The notes below the pieces were generated by a model that saw only the letters and a program-made list of their open reading frames with translations, did no database searches and had not been told where the DNA came from. The position numbers and the translations under genes are program-made. From assembly GCF_001975665.1 (NCBI RefSeq), contig NZ_CP019419.1, positions 620,001-684,000 of the forward strand: a stretch of 64,000 nt of DNA, read 5' to 3'. Source of the stretch: Polaribacter reichenbachii. Lineage in GTDB: Bacteria; Bacteroidota; Bacteroidia; Flavobacteriales; Flavobacteriaceae. The first letter of the stretch is position 1. The number at the start of each line of letters is the position of its first letter. Of this stretch, positions 8,962 through 18,449 are shown piece by piece.

Positions 8962-9704
8962 TATTGAGCCGTAAACTGGTTTTGTATTACCAAATTTACC
9001 CAATTATCTTCACTTACAGCCATTAAAGTAAAACTATAGGTATTATCTACAACTAAATTTTCTGGAGTTACTGTATTTATATTTAATACTACATTGCTTG
9101 TATCGTAAAATTGAAAGTAGTTATCGTAAGTGTAAGTGCCTGAAATAAATTCATCATCTTCATCAGAAATTACTTGAAAAAAGATTGCATTATCTGTAGT
9201 ACCAAATTCAGACCAAGTGAATTTTGGCATAGTACTTTCTGTTTGATCTATGGTTACTTCTTCTTCCCAAATTGTAGAACTCGTTTCATTTTTTAAACGA
9301 ATAGGATTTGATTTATGCAATTTACCATTCGTTAAAAAAGTAACAATACACCAAGCTTCTTCTGAGTCTGATCGTGAAAATTTTTCTAATTTTCCGCCAA
9401 AAACATCGCTAGAAGTTAATAATTCTCTTCTATAATTAGAGAAATCTTTTTCATCTACATCTGTACTTTCGGTTTCAAAATATTTAATTTCTGTTGCTCC
9501 TTCTATAGGATAATAAAAAATATTAGTTAAACTCGTATTATTATCTTCACTAGCAGCACAAGCAATTACTTCGTCTAATTCTCTATTGGTATTCGCATTT
9601 ATATATTCTTCTAAATTTCTTGGTGTTGTAATATCATTATCTTCTGAACAAGAAAAAAACAACAAACTACTAATAAGTATAAAAAGAATAGCGTTTAACT
9701 TCAT
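8961..9704 (-). CDS. Lipoprotein of unknown function
   Basis: A 247-residue lipoprotein with lipobox LFFSC (Cys at residue 19) followed by SEDND, which fits the flavobacterial surface-export signal. I do not recognise the mature domain; it is acidic, Thr/Ser/Asn-rich and probably beta-rich. It begins 8 bases after the stop of the UspA gene and overlaps the start of the Omp85-like gene by one base, so the three are surely cotranscribed. A structural or envelope-stress role next to the Omp85-like partner is only an inference. Confidence 0.72.
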   Translation of the reverse strand: MKLNAILFILISSLLFFSCSEDNDITTPRNLEEYINANTNRELDEVIACAASEDNNTSLTNIFYYPIEGATEIKYFETESTDVDEKDFSNYRRELLTSSDVFGGKLEKFSRSDSEEAWCIVTFLTNGKLHKSNPIRLKNETSSTIWEEEVTIDQTESTMPKFTWSEFGTTDNAIFFQVISDEDDEFISGTYTYDNYFQFYDTSNVVLNINTVTPENLVVDNTYSFTLMAVSEDNWVNLVIQNQFTAQ

Positions 9705-9712
9705 ATTAAATA

Positions 9713-10546
9713 TTACATTTTAAATGTCATAATAGGTAAGTTGGCATGATTAGAAACATCTTCTGAAATACTACCAGAAAAAAGATGTGCCAAACCTGTT
9801 CTACCATGTGTTATTAATGTTATTAAATCTGCACCTGCTGCGTTAGAATAGCTTAAAATACCTTCTTCTATAGATTTTGCACTAAAGTAATTAACATTAA
9901 TTAACCTATCTATATTGCCTTCTGCTTTCATTAAAAAATTATTTGCTAAGGCATCCATTTCTGGGGTAGTTTTAAAGTTTTCGTTTGGTAAATTTACGTA
10001 CAATAAGTGTTTTTTTGCATCTAAAAATTCTAAAGTTTTTAGCATTTTCTTATACGCAGGAATCGATTCTTCAGAAAAATCGGTTGCAAAAACAATATTT
10101 GTAAAATCTACATCGTTCAATTCGTTTTTAATAACCAATACTGGCACTTCTGAGTGTCTTATTACTTTTTCTGTGTTAGAACCTGTAAAAAATTCTTTAA
10201 GACCGGTTGCACCTTGAGATCCCATAATAATTAAATCGGCATTTATCTCTTTTGCTATTTCATTTATTTCGCTAAAAACTTTGTAATGTTTTACAACTGG
10301 CACCACATTTACTTCATTTAAAAAGTCTTTTTGTAAAAAATCTTTAAACTTTTTTTCTGCCATTTTTAAAAAAAATACTGCTTTTTCCTGACTAAATTCT
10401 GGGCTTTGAGATAAACTAATTTCTTGTAAATCTAACATATGTAATGCATAAATAACTACATCTGTTTTTTTAGAAAGAAGTGCTGCTGCTTTTAATGCGT
10501 GTTCAGAATGGCTAGAAAAATCTACAGGTACAATAATTTTTTTCAT
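9713..10546 (-). CDS. Tandem universal stress protein (UspA family)
   Basis: A 277-residue cytosolic protein made of two Usp domains. The first carries the ATP-binding signature as MGSQGATGLKEFFTGSNTEK, the second as THGRTGLAHLFSGSISED. Both glycine-rich loops are intact, suggesting nucleotide-binding Usp folds. Two-domain Usp proteins are common in Bacteroidetes. It heads an operon with a surface lipoprotein and an Omp85-like barrel, an unusual association for a stress protein. A -7 element lies about 26 bases upstream of the ATG. Confidence 0.93.
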   Translation of the reverse strand: MKKIIVPVDFSSHSEHALKAAALLSKKTDVVIYALHMLDLQEISLSQSPEFSQEKAVFFLKMAEKKFKDFLQKDFLNEVNVVPVVKHYKVFSEINEIAKEINADLIIMGSQGATGLKEFFTGSNTEKVIRHSEVPVLVIKNELNDVDFTNIVFATDFSEESIPAYKKMLKTLEFLDAKKHLLYVNLPNENFKTTPEMDALANNFLMKAEGNIDRLINVNYFSAKSIEEGILSYSNAAGADLITLITHGRTGLAHLFSGSISEDVSNHANLPIMTFKM

Positions 10547-10571
10547 AATGGTCTATTTAATATTACTGTGG

Positions 10572-10579
10572 CAAATATA
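10572..10579 (-). promoter_or_regulatory. -7 promoter element for the UspA operon
   Basis: Minus strand TATATTTG, a perfect TAnnTTTG, 26 bases upstream of the ATG at 10546. No -33 TTG is evident. Confidence 0.5.
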
Positions 10580-10625
10580 AATTTGATATCTATTTTATTT
10601 TAAGATATATATCATATTTATGAAA

Positions 10626-11627
10626 TTAATTATTATATAATTCTCTTAAAAGTGATTCTGCGGGTTTATTTTGTGGTGTAAATCTGTTATTTTCTACTCC
10701 ACCGACCATTTCGTGCCTATGAAACCACTTCCACACAAAACCACCAGCAAACCATTCTTCTTTCCAAAATTGATTGTGTATTGCTTGTAAGCCATTGGCT
10801 TGTGCTTCTAAATTTACACTGCCTTGCATTCTATTAAATTCCCAAGGGCGTCTGCCAGTAAAATCTATACTTCTATAACCAAACTCTGTAAATAAAACAG
10901 GTTTCTTATTTTTTTCTTGAACCCTTCTGATCTCTTCTTTATGTACTTTCCATCCATTTTCAAAATCAGCAACAGTTGGTGATTTTTTTTCTGACAAAGG
11001 AAAATAAGCATCAATACCAATAAAATCTAATTGTTGCCAAAAAGGCAATCTTTTATATTCGTCCCAATTTGCTGCGTATGTAAGTTTACCTTTGTAAACT
11101 TCTCTAATTTCTTTAATTAATTGTAGCCAGTATTTTGGTCTGTTTATTACAAACTCTTCTAATTCTGTACCAATACAAAGAATTTCTGCATTAATATTTT
11201 GGGCAGCTTTGGCATACGTTAAAATGTAATCTCTGTAAGAATTTTCTAAAATAATCCAATTTTCTTCTGAATTTGCTTTTAAATCGCCTGTAAAACCACC
11301 TCTTCTCATCCATAAATGAGGTTTTATCATAATTTTTACATCAACTTTTTGAAACTCTTTAGCATATTGAAACAGCCCATTTTCTGATTCGCCAAACCAT
11401 TCTCTGTTGGTATTAAACTCCACTTTAGGAATATCGATATTTCGAATAAAACTGTAAGGCATTAAAGCTACATAATTACCTTTCGTTTTTAAAACAGGTT
11501 TTATATGATTAATGTTTATAGAATCTCTTGATGCTACAAAACTTAATCCATTAATTTTTTTTGATTGACTTGTGCAAGACAATTGCAAAAAGACGAGTGC
11601 TATTAAAAAGAGATTTTTTGTTTTCAT
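10626..11627 (-). CDS. Lipoprotein glycoside hydrolase, GH113-like TIM barrel
   Basis: A 333-residue predicted lipoprotein (lipobox LQLSC, Cys at residue 18). The fold resembles GH113 or related clan GH-A TIM barrels: a tryptophan-rich loop MIKPHLW near 100-106, the acid/base motif GTELEEF with Glu155, a GIDAYFP strand near 204-210, and the nucleophile motif LFTEFGYRS with Glu248. GH113 enzymes cleave beta-mannan or related beta-1,4 links, but substrate cannot be assigned by eye. The gene follows the beta-barrel gene at 11654 by 26 bases on the same strand, so the two are probably cotranscribed. No SusCD pair or sulfatase is nearby. Confidence 0.75.
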   Translation of the reverse strand: MKTKNLFLIALVFLQLSCTSQSKKINGLSFVASRDSININHIKPVLKTKGNYVALMPYSFIRNIDIPKVEFNTNREWFGESENGLFQYAKEFQKVDVKIMIKPHLWMRRGGFTGDLKANSEENWIILENSYRDYILTYAKAAQNINAEILCIGTELEEFVINRPKYWLQLIKEIREVYKGKLTYAANWDEYKRLPFWQQLDFIGIDAYFPLSEKKSPTVADFENGWKVHKEEIRRVQEKNKKPVLFTEFGYRSIDFTGRRPWEFNRMQGSVNLEAQANGLQAIHNQFWKEEWFAGGFVWKWFHRHEMVGGVENNRFTPQNKPAESLLRELYNN

Positions 11628-11653
11628 AAATCCCTTAAAAATAGTTCTTTTTA

Positions 11654-12535
11654 CTAAAACAATGCTCTTAAACCAATGTTAAAACTTTGTCCTAAGCCAG
11701 TATCATTACCTCTCACAAACTTACTGTACAAAATTTCTAAGTTTAAAGTGTCTGTTAATTGATATTTACCTCCAAAACCTACAGAAGAAAAATCTTGAGT
11801 AAAATCTCCAAAACGTTGATAATGTTGTACAAAACCTAAAATTGTAGATTTATCACTCGGAAAATAACTCATAAATAATCCTGGTGCTAAAACCACTGTT
11901 TTATTAGCAAAACTGTTATCATCACCAAAATTATATTCTGTATTTAACTCTGTAAATAATTGCCAATTACCACTTGGTAAAGTATAATCGTAGAAAAAAC
12001 GATTCTGAAAAGTATAAGCAGTTTGATCTAAATAAACACCATTTGCATCAGTTTCGTTATCTATTAAAGGAATATGAAAAGCACTTTGTATCGAAAAATT
12101 ACCAATACTTTTTATAGGCTGCCATTTTAAAGCTGGTGCAAAAGAAGACAAACCATTTCTAGAATTAGCATCACTAGCAAAATTAAAGACAGAAGTAGCA
12201 CTTTTACCATTATTTGTATTCGATCTGTATTCTAACAATAAACCGATATTCAATCTGTTATTATCAGAAACTCCTGTAAAAACATCTATGGTAGATGTAA
12301 AGTAATTTTCTCTTAATTTATCTGCTTTTATTCCATTATTTGTGGCTTTAGTTTCTGTATATAGATTGTTAAAAAACTTAATATCCCATTGTTCTTTGTT
12401 TAATAATTTTGATGGTGTGTAAGTTTGAATATTACTAGTTTTTGCTGAATTTAACTCATTATTTTCTTGAGCAACTATTGTAAAATTTACAAGAAAAAAG
12501 AAAGCTACTAAAATTTTGAAATTACTATTTTTCAT
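11654..12535 (-). CDS. Outer-membrane beta-barrel protein, putative transporter
   Basis: A 293-residue protein with a signal peptide cleaved near residue 22 (TIVAQ) and many alternating hydrophobic strands consistent with a 10-14-strand barrel. It ends in an aromatic residue (GLRALF), as outer-membrane barrels do. It resembles family members annotated loosely as transporters or phenol-degradation MetA-like proteins. It lies upstream of the GH113-like gene in the same direction, so it may help export or import a small saccharide, but nothing in the sequence shows that. Confidence 0.68.
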   Translation of the reverse strand: MKNSNFKILVAFFFLVNFTIVAQENNELNSAKTSNIQTYTPSKLLNKEQWDIKFFNNLYTETKATNNGIKADKLRENYFTSTIDVFTGVSDNNRLNIGLLLEYRSNTNNGKSATSVFNFASDANSRNGLSSFAPALKWQPIKSIGNFSIQSAFHIPLIDNETDANGVYLDQTAYTFQNRFFYDYTLPSGNWQLFTELNTEYNFGDDNSFANKTVVLAPGLFMSYFPSDKSTILGFVQHYQRFGDFTQDFSSVGFGGKYQLTDTLNLEILYSKFVRGNDTGLGQSFNIGLRALF

Positions 12536-12707
12536 TTTGGTTGATTTTAATTTGTTTTCGATAAATATTACAACATCAGTCTTATCATTTTTTGAATGCT
12601 TACAGTTTTCAATTATTACTCATTATTTATATTGGTTCTAAATTAGATTCCCCAATTAAGTTATTAACTTTAGCTTCGACATAAATTCAAGAATCAATCA
12701 TCAAACT

Positions 12708-14057
12708 ATGGAACACATTGTTATTATTGGAAATGGAATTTCTGGTGTTACTGCTGCAAGACATATCAGAAAAAATTCTGATAAAAAAATTACCATAATT
12801 TCTGCAGAAACCAAATACTTTTTTTCGAGAACTGCTTTAATGTACATTTATATGGGGCATATGAAATTTGAACATACGCAACCTTATGAAAATTGGTTTT
12901 GGGACAAAAATAACATCAACTTAAAAGAAGGTTTTGTTTCTAAAATTAATACTGATGATAAAACTTTAGAATTTAAAGATGCTTCTACACTTTCTTATGA
13001 TAAATTAATTATTGCAACTGGTTCTAAACCGAATAAATTTGGTTGGCCAGGTCAAGATTTAGATGGTGTTCTGGGTATGTATCACAAGCAAGATTTAGAG
13101 AATTTAGAAAAATTTGCTCCTAATAATGAAGTTTGTAAAAGAGCTGTAATTGTTGGTGGAGGATTAATAGGTATTGAATTGGCAGAAATGCTAAGAAGTA
13201 GAAAAATACCTGTTACATTTTTAGTAAGAGAAGCTAGTTTTTGGAACGGAGTTTTACCCGCTCAAGAATCTGAAATGATTAACAAACACATTCAAGAACA
13301 TCATATAGATTTACGTTTAAGCACCAATTTAAAAGAAATAAAATCTGATGAAAATGGGAAAGTTAAATCGATAATTATTGAAGAAACTGGCGAAGAAATT
13401 CCTTGTAATGTTGTTGGTTTAACTGCTGGTGTAACACCAAATATCGATTTTATAAAAGATTCAGGAATTGAAACTAAAAAAGGCGTTTTAGTCAATCGTT
13501 TTTTAGAAACTAATATTGCTGATGTTTATGCAATTGGTGATTGTGCAGAACAATATGAAGCTATTGGTCAAAGAAGAAATATTGAGGCAGTTTGGTACAC
13601 AGGAAGAATGATGGGAGAAACTTTAGCCCAAACTATTTGTAATAAAAAAACAGCTTATAAGCCTGGGCATTGGTTTAATTCTGCTAAGTTTTTAGACATT
13701 GAATACCAAACCTATGGATGGGTTTTTAGTGAAAGAAACAAGAAAGAAAACGAAGCTTATTTTCAATGGCAACATCCTAAAGAAAATATTTGCATTACCA
13801 TTTCTTTTGATAAAAATACGCATCAATTTCTAGGGATAAATACTTTTGGAATTCGAATGCGACACGAAATTTTTGATCGTTGGCTAAATGAAAATCAGAC
13901 TATAGAACACGTTTTAGAATTTCTAAAGGATGCCAATTTTGATCCTGAATTTTATACGCTATATGAAGCTGATATTGTGGCTAAATTCAATAAAGAACAT
14001 CAAACAAACATCAAAATAAAAAAGAAAAGTTGGAAACGAATTTTCGCAAGAGCTTAA
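12708..14057 (+). CDS. FAD/NAD(P)-dependent oxidoreductase, nitrite-reductase/rubredoxin-reductase type
   Basis: A 449-residue flavoprotein of the pyridine-nucleotide disulfide oxidoreductase superfamily. It has the FAD Rossmann motif GNGISG (residues 8-13), an ATGS motif (103-106), a second Rossmann motif GGGLIG for NAD(P)H (150-155) and the FAD-binding GDCA motif (277-280). There is no CxxC redox disulfide, so it is not a thioredoxin or lipoamide reductase. The 100 or so C-terminal residues form an extra domain. It is the first gene of a six-gene cluster and precedes a membrane Fe-S protein by 46 bases, which suggests it passes NAD(P)H electrons to that protein. The acceptor is unknown. Confidence 0.88.
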   Translation: MEHIVIIGNGISGVTAARHIRKNSDKKITIISAETKYFFSRTALMYIYMGHMKFEHTQPYENWFWDKNNINLKEGFVSKINTDDKTLEFKDASTLSYDKLIIATGSKPNKFGWPGQDLDGVLGMYHKQDLENLEKFAPNNEVCKRAVIVGGGLIGIELAEMLRSRKIPVTFLVREASFWNGVLPAQESEMINKHIQEHHIDLRLSTNLKEIKSDENGKVKSIIIEETGEEIPCNVVGLTAGVTPNIDFIKDSGIETKKGVLVNRFLETNIADVYAIGDCAEQYEAIGQRRNIEAVWYTGRMMGETLAQTICNKKTAYKPGHWFNSAKFLDIEYQTYGWVFSERNKKENEAYFQWQHPKENICITISFDKNTHQFLGINTFGIRMRHEIFDRWLNENQTIEHVLEFLKDANFDPEFYTLYEADIVAKFNKEHQTNIKIKKKSWKRIFARA

Positions 14058-14103
14058 TATCAAAAGAAACTAATTTATCCAACTAAAAAACAAAAACAAT
14101 ATT

Positions 14104-15723
14104 TTGAAATTCATAAAACATACAGGTTTAGTAATCTTTTTAATAGGATTATTCATTTTTACAGCATCTATTTTTACCGGTAATTTTTCACTTACGCAAC
14201 AAGAATTAGATACTTATATTACTGAAAAAGGGTATAAAAGTGAAATTATAAAACAAGAATTAACCAAAGCAATTGTAGATAAAAATCTTAATATTTTTGA
14301 GTTTTCTACTCAAGCTAGAAATGCTTTTGAAGCTTCTAATAATTATTATGATGCATTAATTGCGAAATATAATTCAGAAAAAAACTGGACAAAAAAGGGA
14401 GAACAATATCAATATAAAATCTTTGGAAAACCACATACGTTAAGCTATGAAATTGCTAAAAAAGCAGGTAGTGGTTTTGTAAAAGAAAACTCAGGTTTAT
14501 TATGGTTTTTAACTTTTGGTTTGGGTATAATTGGTGCTTTGTTATTTATACTGCCAAATTTGATTCTTTTAGGAAAACCAGGTATTAAAAATGATGGAAT
14601 TTACTTAGAATCATCTACAAACAGAGGTTGGATTGCTTGGTTAGTTTTAGTGTATTTAGTAGTTTTTTACTTAGTACTATATTTTAGACCTGATTATGTT
14701 GTGAATTGGACCTTTATTCTAGATCCTATTAGTAAAGCTCTTAATGGTGGCCCAGCTTCTCAATGGTTTGTTTATGGATTTTTGTATTGTACAATTATGC
14801 TCGTTATGGGTGTAAGAATGTACATAAAATACAGGCACAATAAATATCAAATTATTAGAACAACATCTGTATTGTTTTTTCAAATTGTGTTTGCATTTTT
14901 AATTCCAGAAATTATGACCAGCTTAAATATGCCTGGTTACGATTTTAAAAATGCCTTTCCTTTAGATTATGACTTTTTCTTTGAATGGAATTTAAAAAGT
15001 TTAACCAAAAGCGGAGGAATAGGTATTTTTATTCTAGTTTGGGGAATTGTATTAACCTTAGTAATTGTGCCTGTTATGGTATATTTCTTTGGTAAAAGAT
15101 GGTATTGTTCTTGGGTTTGTGGTTGCGGTGGTTTAGCAGAAACTTTAGGAGATCCTTACAGACAACATTCAAATAAAAGTTTGAATGCATGGAAATTAGA
15201 AAGATGGTTAATTCATTCTGTATTAGCATTCTCTTTACTAATGACAATAGTTACTCTGTATTGTTATTTTTCTGGAACATCTTCTTTTCTAGGAATTAAC
15301 TCTCAATGGATAAAAGATACCTATAGTTTTTTAATTGGTGCTTGGTTTGCGGGTGTAATTGGTACTGGCTTCTACCCTATTTTTGGTAATAGAGTTTGGT
15401 GTAGATTTGGCTGCCCATTAGCTGCTTATTTAGGTATGGTACAACGTTTTAAATCAAGATTTAGAATTACTACAAATGGTGGGCAATGTATTTCTTGTGG
15501 TAACTGTTCTACCTATTGTGAACAAGGAATTGATGTTAGAGCTTACGCACAAAAAGGAGAAAATATTGTTCGTTCTAGTTGTGTGGGTTGTGGAATTTGT
15601 TCTGCTGTTTGCCCAAGAGGGGTTTTAAAATTAGAAAATGGCCCTGAAGAAGGTAGAATAAATCCTACTGATGTTTTATTAGGTAATGATGTTGATTTAA
15701 TGAAATTGATAAACAAAAAATAA
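14104..15723 (+). CDS. Polytopic membrane 4Fe-4S protein, NosR/NapH/CcoG-like
   Basis: A 539-residue inner-membrane electron-transfer protein. It has an N-terminal helix, a periplasmic region and about five more helices, with a Cys motif CSWVCGCGG (about residue 335) and FGCP (about 440) that resemble NapH/NosR. Two classical [4Fe-4S] ferredoxin motifs close the protein: CISCGNCSTYC (about 461) and CVGCGICSAVC (about 492). The start is a TTG; no in-frame ATG fits upstream or nearby. It follows the FAD oxidoreductase by 46 bases, and together they look like a NAD(P)H-to-membrane electron path. A role in a membrane lipid or glycan modification is suggested only by the glycosyltransferases downstream. 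Confidence 0.85.
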   Translation: MKFIKHTGLVIFLIGLFIFTASIFTGNFSLTQQELDTYITEKGYKSEIIKQELTKAIVDKNLNIFEFSTQARNAFEASNNYYDALIAKYNSEKNWTKKGEQYQYKIFGKPHTLSYEIAKKAGSGFVKENSGLLWFLTFGLGIIGALLFILPNLILLGKPGIKNDGIYLESSTNRGWIAWLVLVYLVVFYLVLYFRPDYVVNWTFILDPISKALNGGPASQWFVYGFLYCTIMLVMGVRMYIKYRHNKYQIIRTTSVLFFQIVFAFLIPEIMTSLNMPGYDFKNAFPLDYDFFFEWNLKSLTKSGGIGIFILVWGIVLTLVIVPVMVYFFGKRWYCSWVCGCGGLAETLGDPYRQHSNKSLNAWKLERWLIHSVLAFSLLMTIVTLYCYFSGTSSFLGINSQWIKDTYSFLIGAWFAGVIGTGFYPIFGNRVWCRFGCPLAAYLGMVQRFKSRFRITTNGGQCISCGNCSTYCEQGIDVRAYAQKGENIVRSSCVGCGICSAVCPRGVLKLENGPEEGRINPTDVLLGNDVDLMKLINKK

Positions 15724-15780
15724 TAGCTCAATTATAAATTATACTTTTTTACATAAATCACGAATTAAAAAAATTAAGAA

Positions 15781-16266
15781 ATGAAATTTGCGCAATCGTG
15801 GTATATCATTTTTATTTTATTGATCAATTTTAAATTTTCTGCTCAAAAAACTTATCAAAAAGAATATTTTAAAAACGGAAACCTTAAACAAGAAGGCTGG
15901 CTTTTTAATGAAAAAAAAGTTGATTATTGGAAGTTTTATTACAAAAATGGTAACATAAGAGAAGAAGGTCGTTATAAAAATGGAAAAAAAGTAAAATATT
16001 GGTACTTTTACAGCGTGAACGCAATTCCTGAAAAAGAAGGCCATTTTAAAATGGGTTCGCAAAACGATTGGTGGTTGTTTTATGATAAAAAAGGAAACGT
16101 AAATCATAAATGCCAACTTAAAAACAATAAAAAAAACGGATACTGTTTGATTTACAAAAAGAACAAACTTATAAAAGCTTCTAAATTTAAAGGTGGCAAA
16201 AAAATAAAAGAATGGACAGATTTTTCATCTTTTAGAAAAGAGAATAATCTAAACGACTTAAGATAA
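15781..16266 (+). CDS. Secreted YwqK/MORN-type repeat protein
   Basis: A 161-residue protein with a signal peptide (ends KFSAQ) and five or so short repeats of the form YKNGNIREEGRYKNGKK and WWLFYDKKGN. These match the MORN-like, YwqK-type repeat that in Bacteroidetes is often annotated as toxin-antitoxin YwqK family, although that label is weak. The protein is strongly basic (Lys-rich). Its stop directly abuts the ATG of the next glycosyltransferase gene, so the two are cotranscribed. Function unknown; an envelope-associated accessory role is plausible. Confidence 0.78.
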   Translation: MKFAQSWYIIFILLINFKFSAQKTYQKEYFKNGNLKQEGWLFNEKKVDYWKFYYKNGNIREEGRYKNGKKVKYWYFYSVNAIPEKEGHFKMGSQNDWWLFYDKKGNVNHKCQLKNNKKNGYCLIYKKNKLIKASKFKGGKKIKEWTDFSSFRKENNLNDLR

Positions 16267-16959
16267 ATGCAACCAGTTATAAAAGTAATTATTCCTGCTT
16301 ATAATGAGCAAGATTCTATAGGTTCTGTTATAAAAGACATTCCTAAAATTGTTGATGAAATTATTGTTGTAAACAACAATTCTGCAGACAATACTGTTTT
16401 AAATGCAGAAAAAGCAGGTGCAACTGTTTTAACCGAAACTAAAAAAGGCTATGGTTATGCTTGTTTAAAAGGTATGGATTACATCAGCAAACAAAAAATA
16501 AAACCAGAAATTATTGTTTTTTTAGATGGCGATTATTCAGATTATCCTGAGCAATTATTAGAGATTGTTGCGCCTATTATTAATGATAATATCGATTTTG
16601 TAGTGGGGGCTAGAGTAAAAAACCTTAGAGAAGAAGGTTCAATGACCCCTCAACAAGTTTTTGGTAATTGGTTAGCTACATTTTTAATGAAACAATTTTT
16701 TGGTGCTAAATTTTCTGATCTAGGTCCTTTTAGAGCCATAAAATATGATAAACTATTAGCACTTAATATGGTCGATAAAACTTACGGTTGGACAGTTGAA
16801 ATGCAACTAAAAGTCTTAAAACAAAAGTTAAGCTATGTAGAAATCCCTGTAAAATATAGAAACAGAATTGGTGTCTCAAAAGTTTCAGGTACAGTAAAAG
16901 GTACTATCTTTGCAGGAATTAAAATTTTAAGTTGGATTTTTAAATACAGTTTTAAATAA
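16267..16959 (+). CDS. GT2 glycosyltransferase, dolichol-phosphate-mannose-synthase-like
   Basis: A 230-residue soluble or peripheral GT-A glycosyltransferase. It shows the N-terminal VIIPAYNEQDSI strand and donor motif, VVNNNSADNT, and the catalytic DGDYSDYP motif (a DxD form) near residue 85. It resembles DPM1-type enzymes that transfer a sugar from a nucleotide sugar to a polyprenyl phosphate. The ATG follows the previous stop with no gap, and its TAA overlaps the next ATG by one base (TAATG). Together with the mannosyltransferase-like gene downstream this suggests a lipid-linked sugar donor route at the membrane. The donor is not shown. Confidence 0.88.
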   Translation: MQPVIKVIIPAYNEQDSIGSVIKDIPKIVDEIIVVNNNSADNTVLNAEKAGATVLTETKKGYGYACLKGMDYISKQKIKPEIIVFLDGDYSDYPEQLLEIVAPIINDNIDFVVGARVKNLREEGSMTPQQVFGNWLATFLMKQFFGAKFSDLGPFRAIKYDKLLALNMVDKTYGWTVEMQLKVLKQKLSYVEIPVKYRNRIGVSKVSGTVKGTIFAGIKILSWIFKYSFK

Positions 16960-18449
16960 TGGTTCTAGAATATATAATAATAATTATCTACTCTATTAGT
17001 TTGTTGCTTATTTTTATGTACGCTATAGCGCAACTAAACCTTTTAGTAAACTATTTAAAAAACAGAAATAAAGAAGACAACGCTACTCAATTCGATTTTA
17101 ATAATCCCGAAGAAATTCCATTTGTAACCATTCAATTACCCGTTTATAACGAGTTATACGTTATGGAACGATTGTTAAAAAATATTGCAAAAATTGATTA
17201 TCCAAAAGAAAAATTAGAAATACAAGTTCTAGATGATTCTACTGATGAATCTGTAGAAATGACTGCTAAACTTGTTGCTGATATTCAAAAAAAGGGTTTA
17301 GACATTCAACATATTAGAAGAAGCAATCGTAAAGGTTTTAAAGCTGGTGCATTAAAAGAAGGTTTAGAAATTGCAAAAGGTGAATATATTGCTATTTTTG
17401 ATGCTGATTTTTTACCAAAAACAGATTGGTTAAAGCAAACTGTACCTTATTTTAAAAATCCAGAAATTGGAGTTGTACAAACAAGATGGGGTCATATTAA
17501 TAGAGATTATTCTACGCTTACTAAAATTCAGGCTTTTGCTTTAGATGCACATTTTACCTTAGAACAAGTAGGTAGAAATAGCAAAGGACACTTCATTAAC
17601 TTTAATGGAACAGCTGGTATTTGGCGTAAAGAAACTATTTACGATGCTGGTAATTGGGAAGGTGATACACTTACAGAAGATTTAGATTTAAGTTATAGAG
17701 CACAATTAAAAAACTGGAAGTTTAAATATTTAGAAAAAGTAGAAACACCAGCAGAATTACCAGTTGTAATTAGCGCTGCAAGATCTCAGCAATTTAGATG
17801 GAACAAAGGTGGTGCAGAGAATTTTCAGAAAATGATAAAACGAATTATCACCAATAAAAATTCTTCTTTTAAAACCAAAATTCATAGTATGCTGCATTTG
17901 CTAAACAGCTCTATGTTTACGTGTATTTTATTAGTTGCCATTTTAAGTATACCAATGCTATACATTAAAAATGAATATGCTCATTTAAAAATTTACTTTT
18001 ATGTAATGAGCTTTTTTGTGGTGAGCACTCTTATATTTTTTACTTGTTATTGGTTTATGTATAAAAATATTTATGGTGGTGGCTTTAAACGATTTATTAG
18101 ATATATAGGCGCATTTTTTACGTTTTTCTCAATAGCAATGGGTTTTTCTTTACACAATACAATTGCAGTTTTAGAAGGGCATTTTGGTAAAAAAAGTGAG
18201 TTTGTAAGAACACCAAAATTCAACATTAAAAATTTAAAAGATGGTTGGAAAAACAATAAATACATTAAAAAGAAACCTTCTGTACACGTAATTTTAGAAG
18301 GCTTACTATCTTTATACTTTGTATTTGGTATGTATAGCGCATTTGTGGTTGGAGATCAAGGAGGTGATTTTGGTCTATTCCCTTTCCATTTTATGCTTTT
18401 TGTAGGTTTTTCTTATGTTTTCTTTAAGTCGATATTTTCTAAAGCTTAG
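16959..18449 (+). CDS. Processive-type GT2 membrane glycosyltransferase
   Basis: A 496-residue integral membrane GT2. It has an N-terminal helix, a cytosolic GT-A domain and several C-terminal helices. Motifs: VTIQLPVYNE, DDSTDE, the donor/metal site DADFLP, the acceptor-base region TEDLDLSYR and the QQFRWNKG form of the QxxRW motif. These match cellulose-synthase-like and ceramide-glucosyltransferase-like enzymes. Without a visible PilZ domain or BcsB partner, a glycolipid or a short glycan is more likely than cellulose. It overlaps the previous gene by one base and ends in a TAG shared with the next GTG start. Confidence 0.88.
   Translation: MVLEYIIIIIYSISLLLIFMYAIAQLNLLVNYLKNRNKEDNATQFDFNNPEEIPFVTIQLPVYNELYVMERLLKNIAKIDYPKEKLEIQVLDDSTDESVEMTAKLVADIQKKGLDIQHIRRSNRKGFKAGALKEGLEIAKGEYIAIFDADFLPKTDWLKQTVPYFKNPEIGVVQTRWGHINRDYSTLTKIQAFALDAHFTLEQVGRNSKGHFINFNGTAGIWRKETIYDAGNWEGDTLTEDLDLSYRAQLKNWKFKYLEKVETPAELPVVISAARSQQFRWNKGGAENFQKMIKRIITNKNSSFKTKIHSMLHLLNSSMFTCILLVAILSIPMLYIKNEYAHLKIYFYVMSFFVVSTLIFFTCYWFMYKNIYGGGFKRFIRYIGAFFTFFSIAMGFSLHNTIAVLEGHFGKKSEFVRTPKFNIKNLKDGWKNNKYIKKKPSVHVILEGLLSLYFVFGMYSAFVVGDQGGDFGLFPFHFMLFVGFSYVFFKSIFSKA

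Noticed and set aside
15817..16116. A 99-codon minus-strand frame inside the YwqK-like gene
   Set aside because: The plus-strand gene has clear repeats, a signal peptide and tight coupling to its neighbour; the antisense peptide is a low-complexity hydrophobic shadow.
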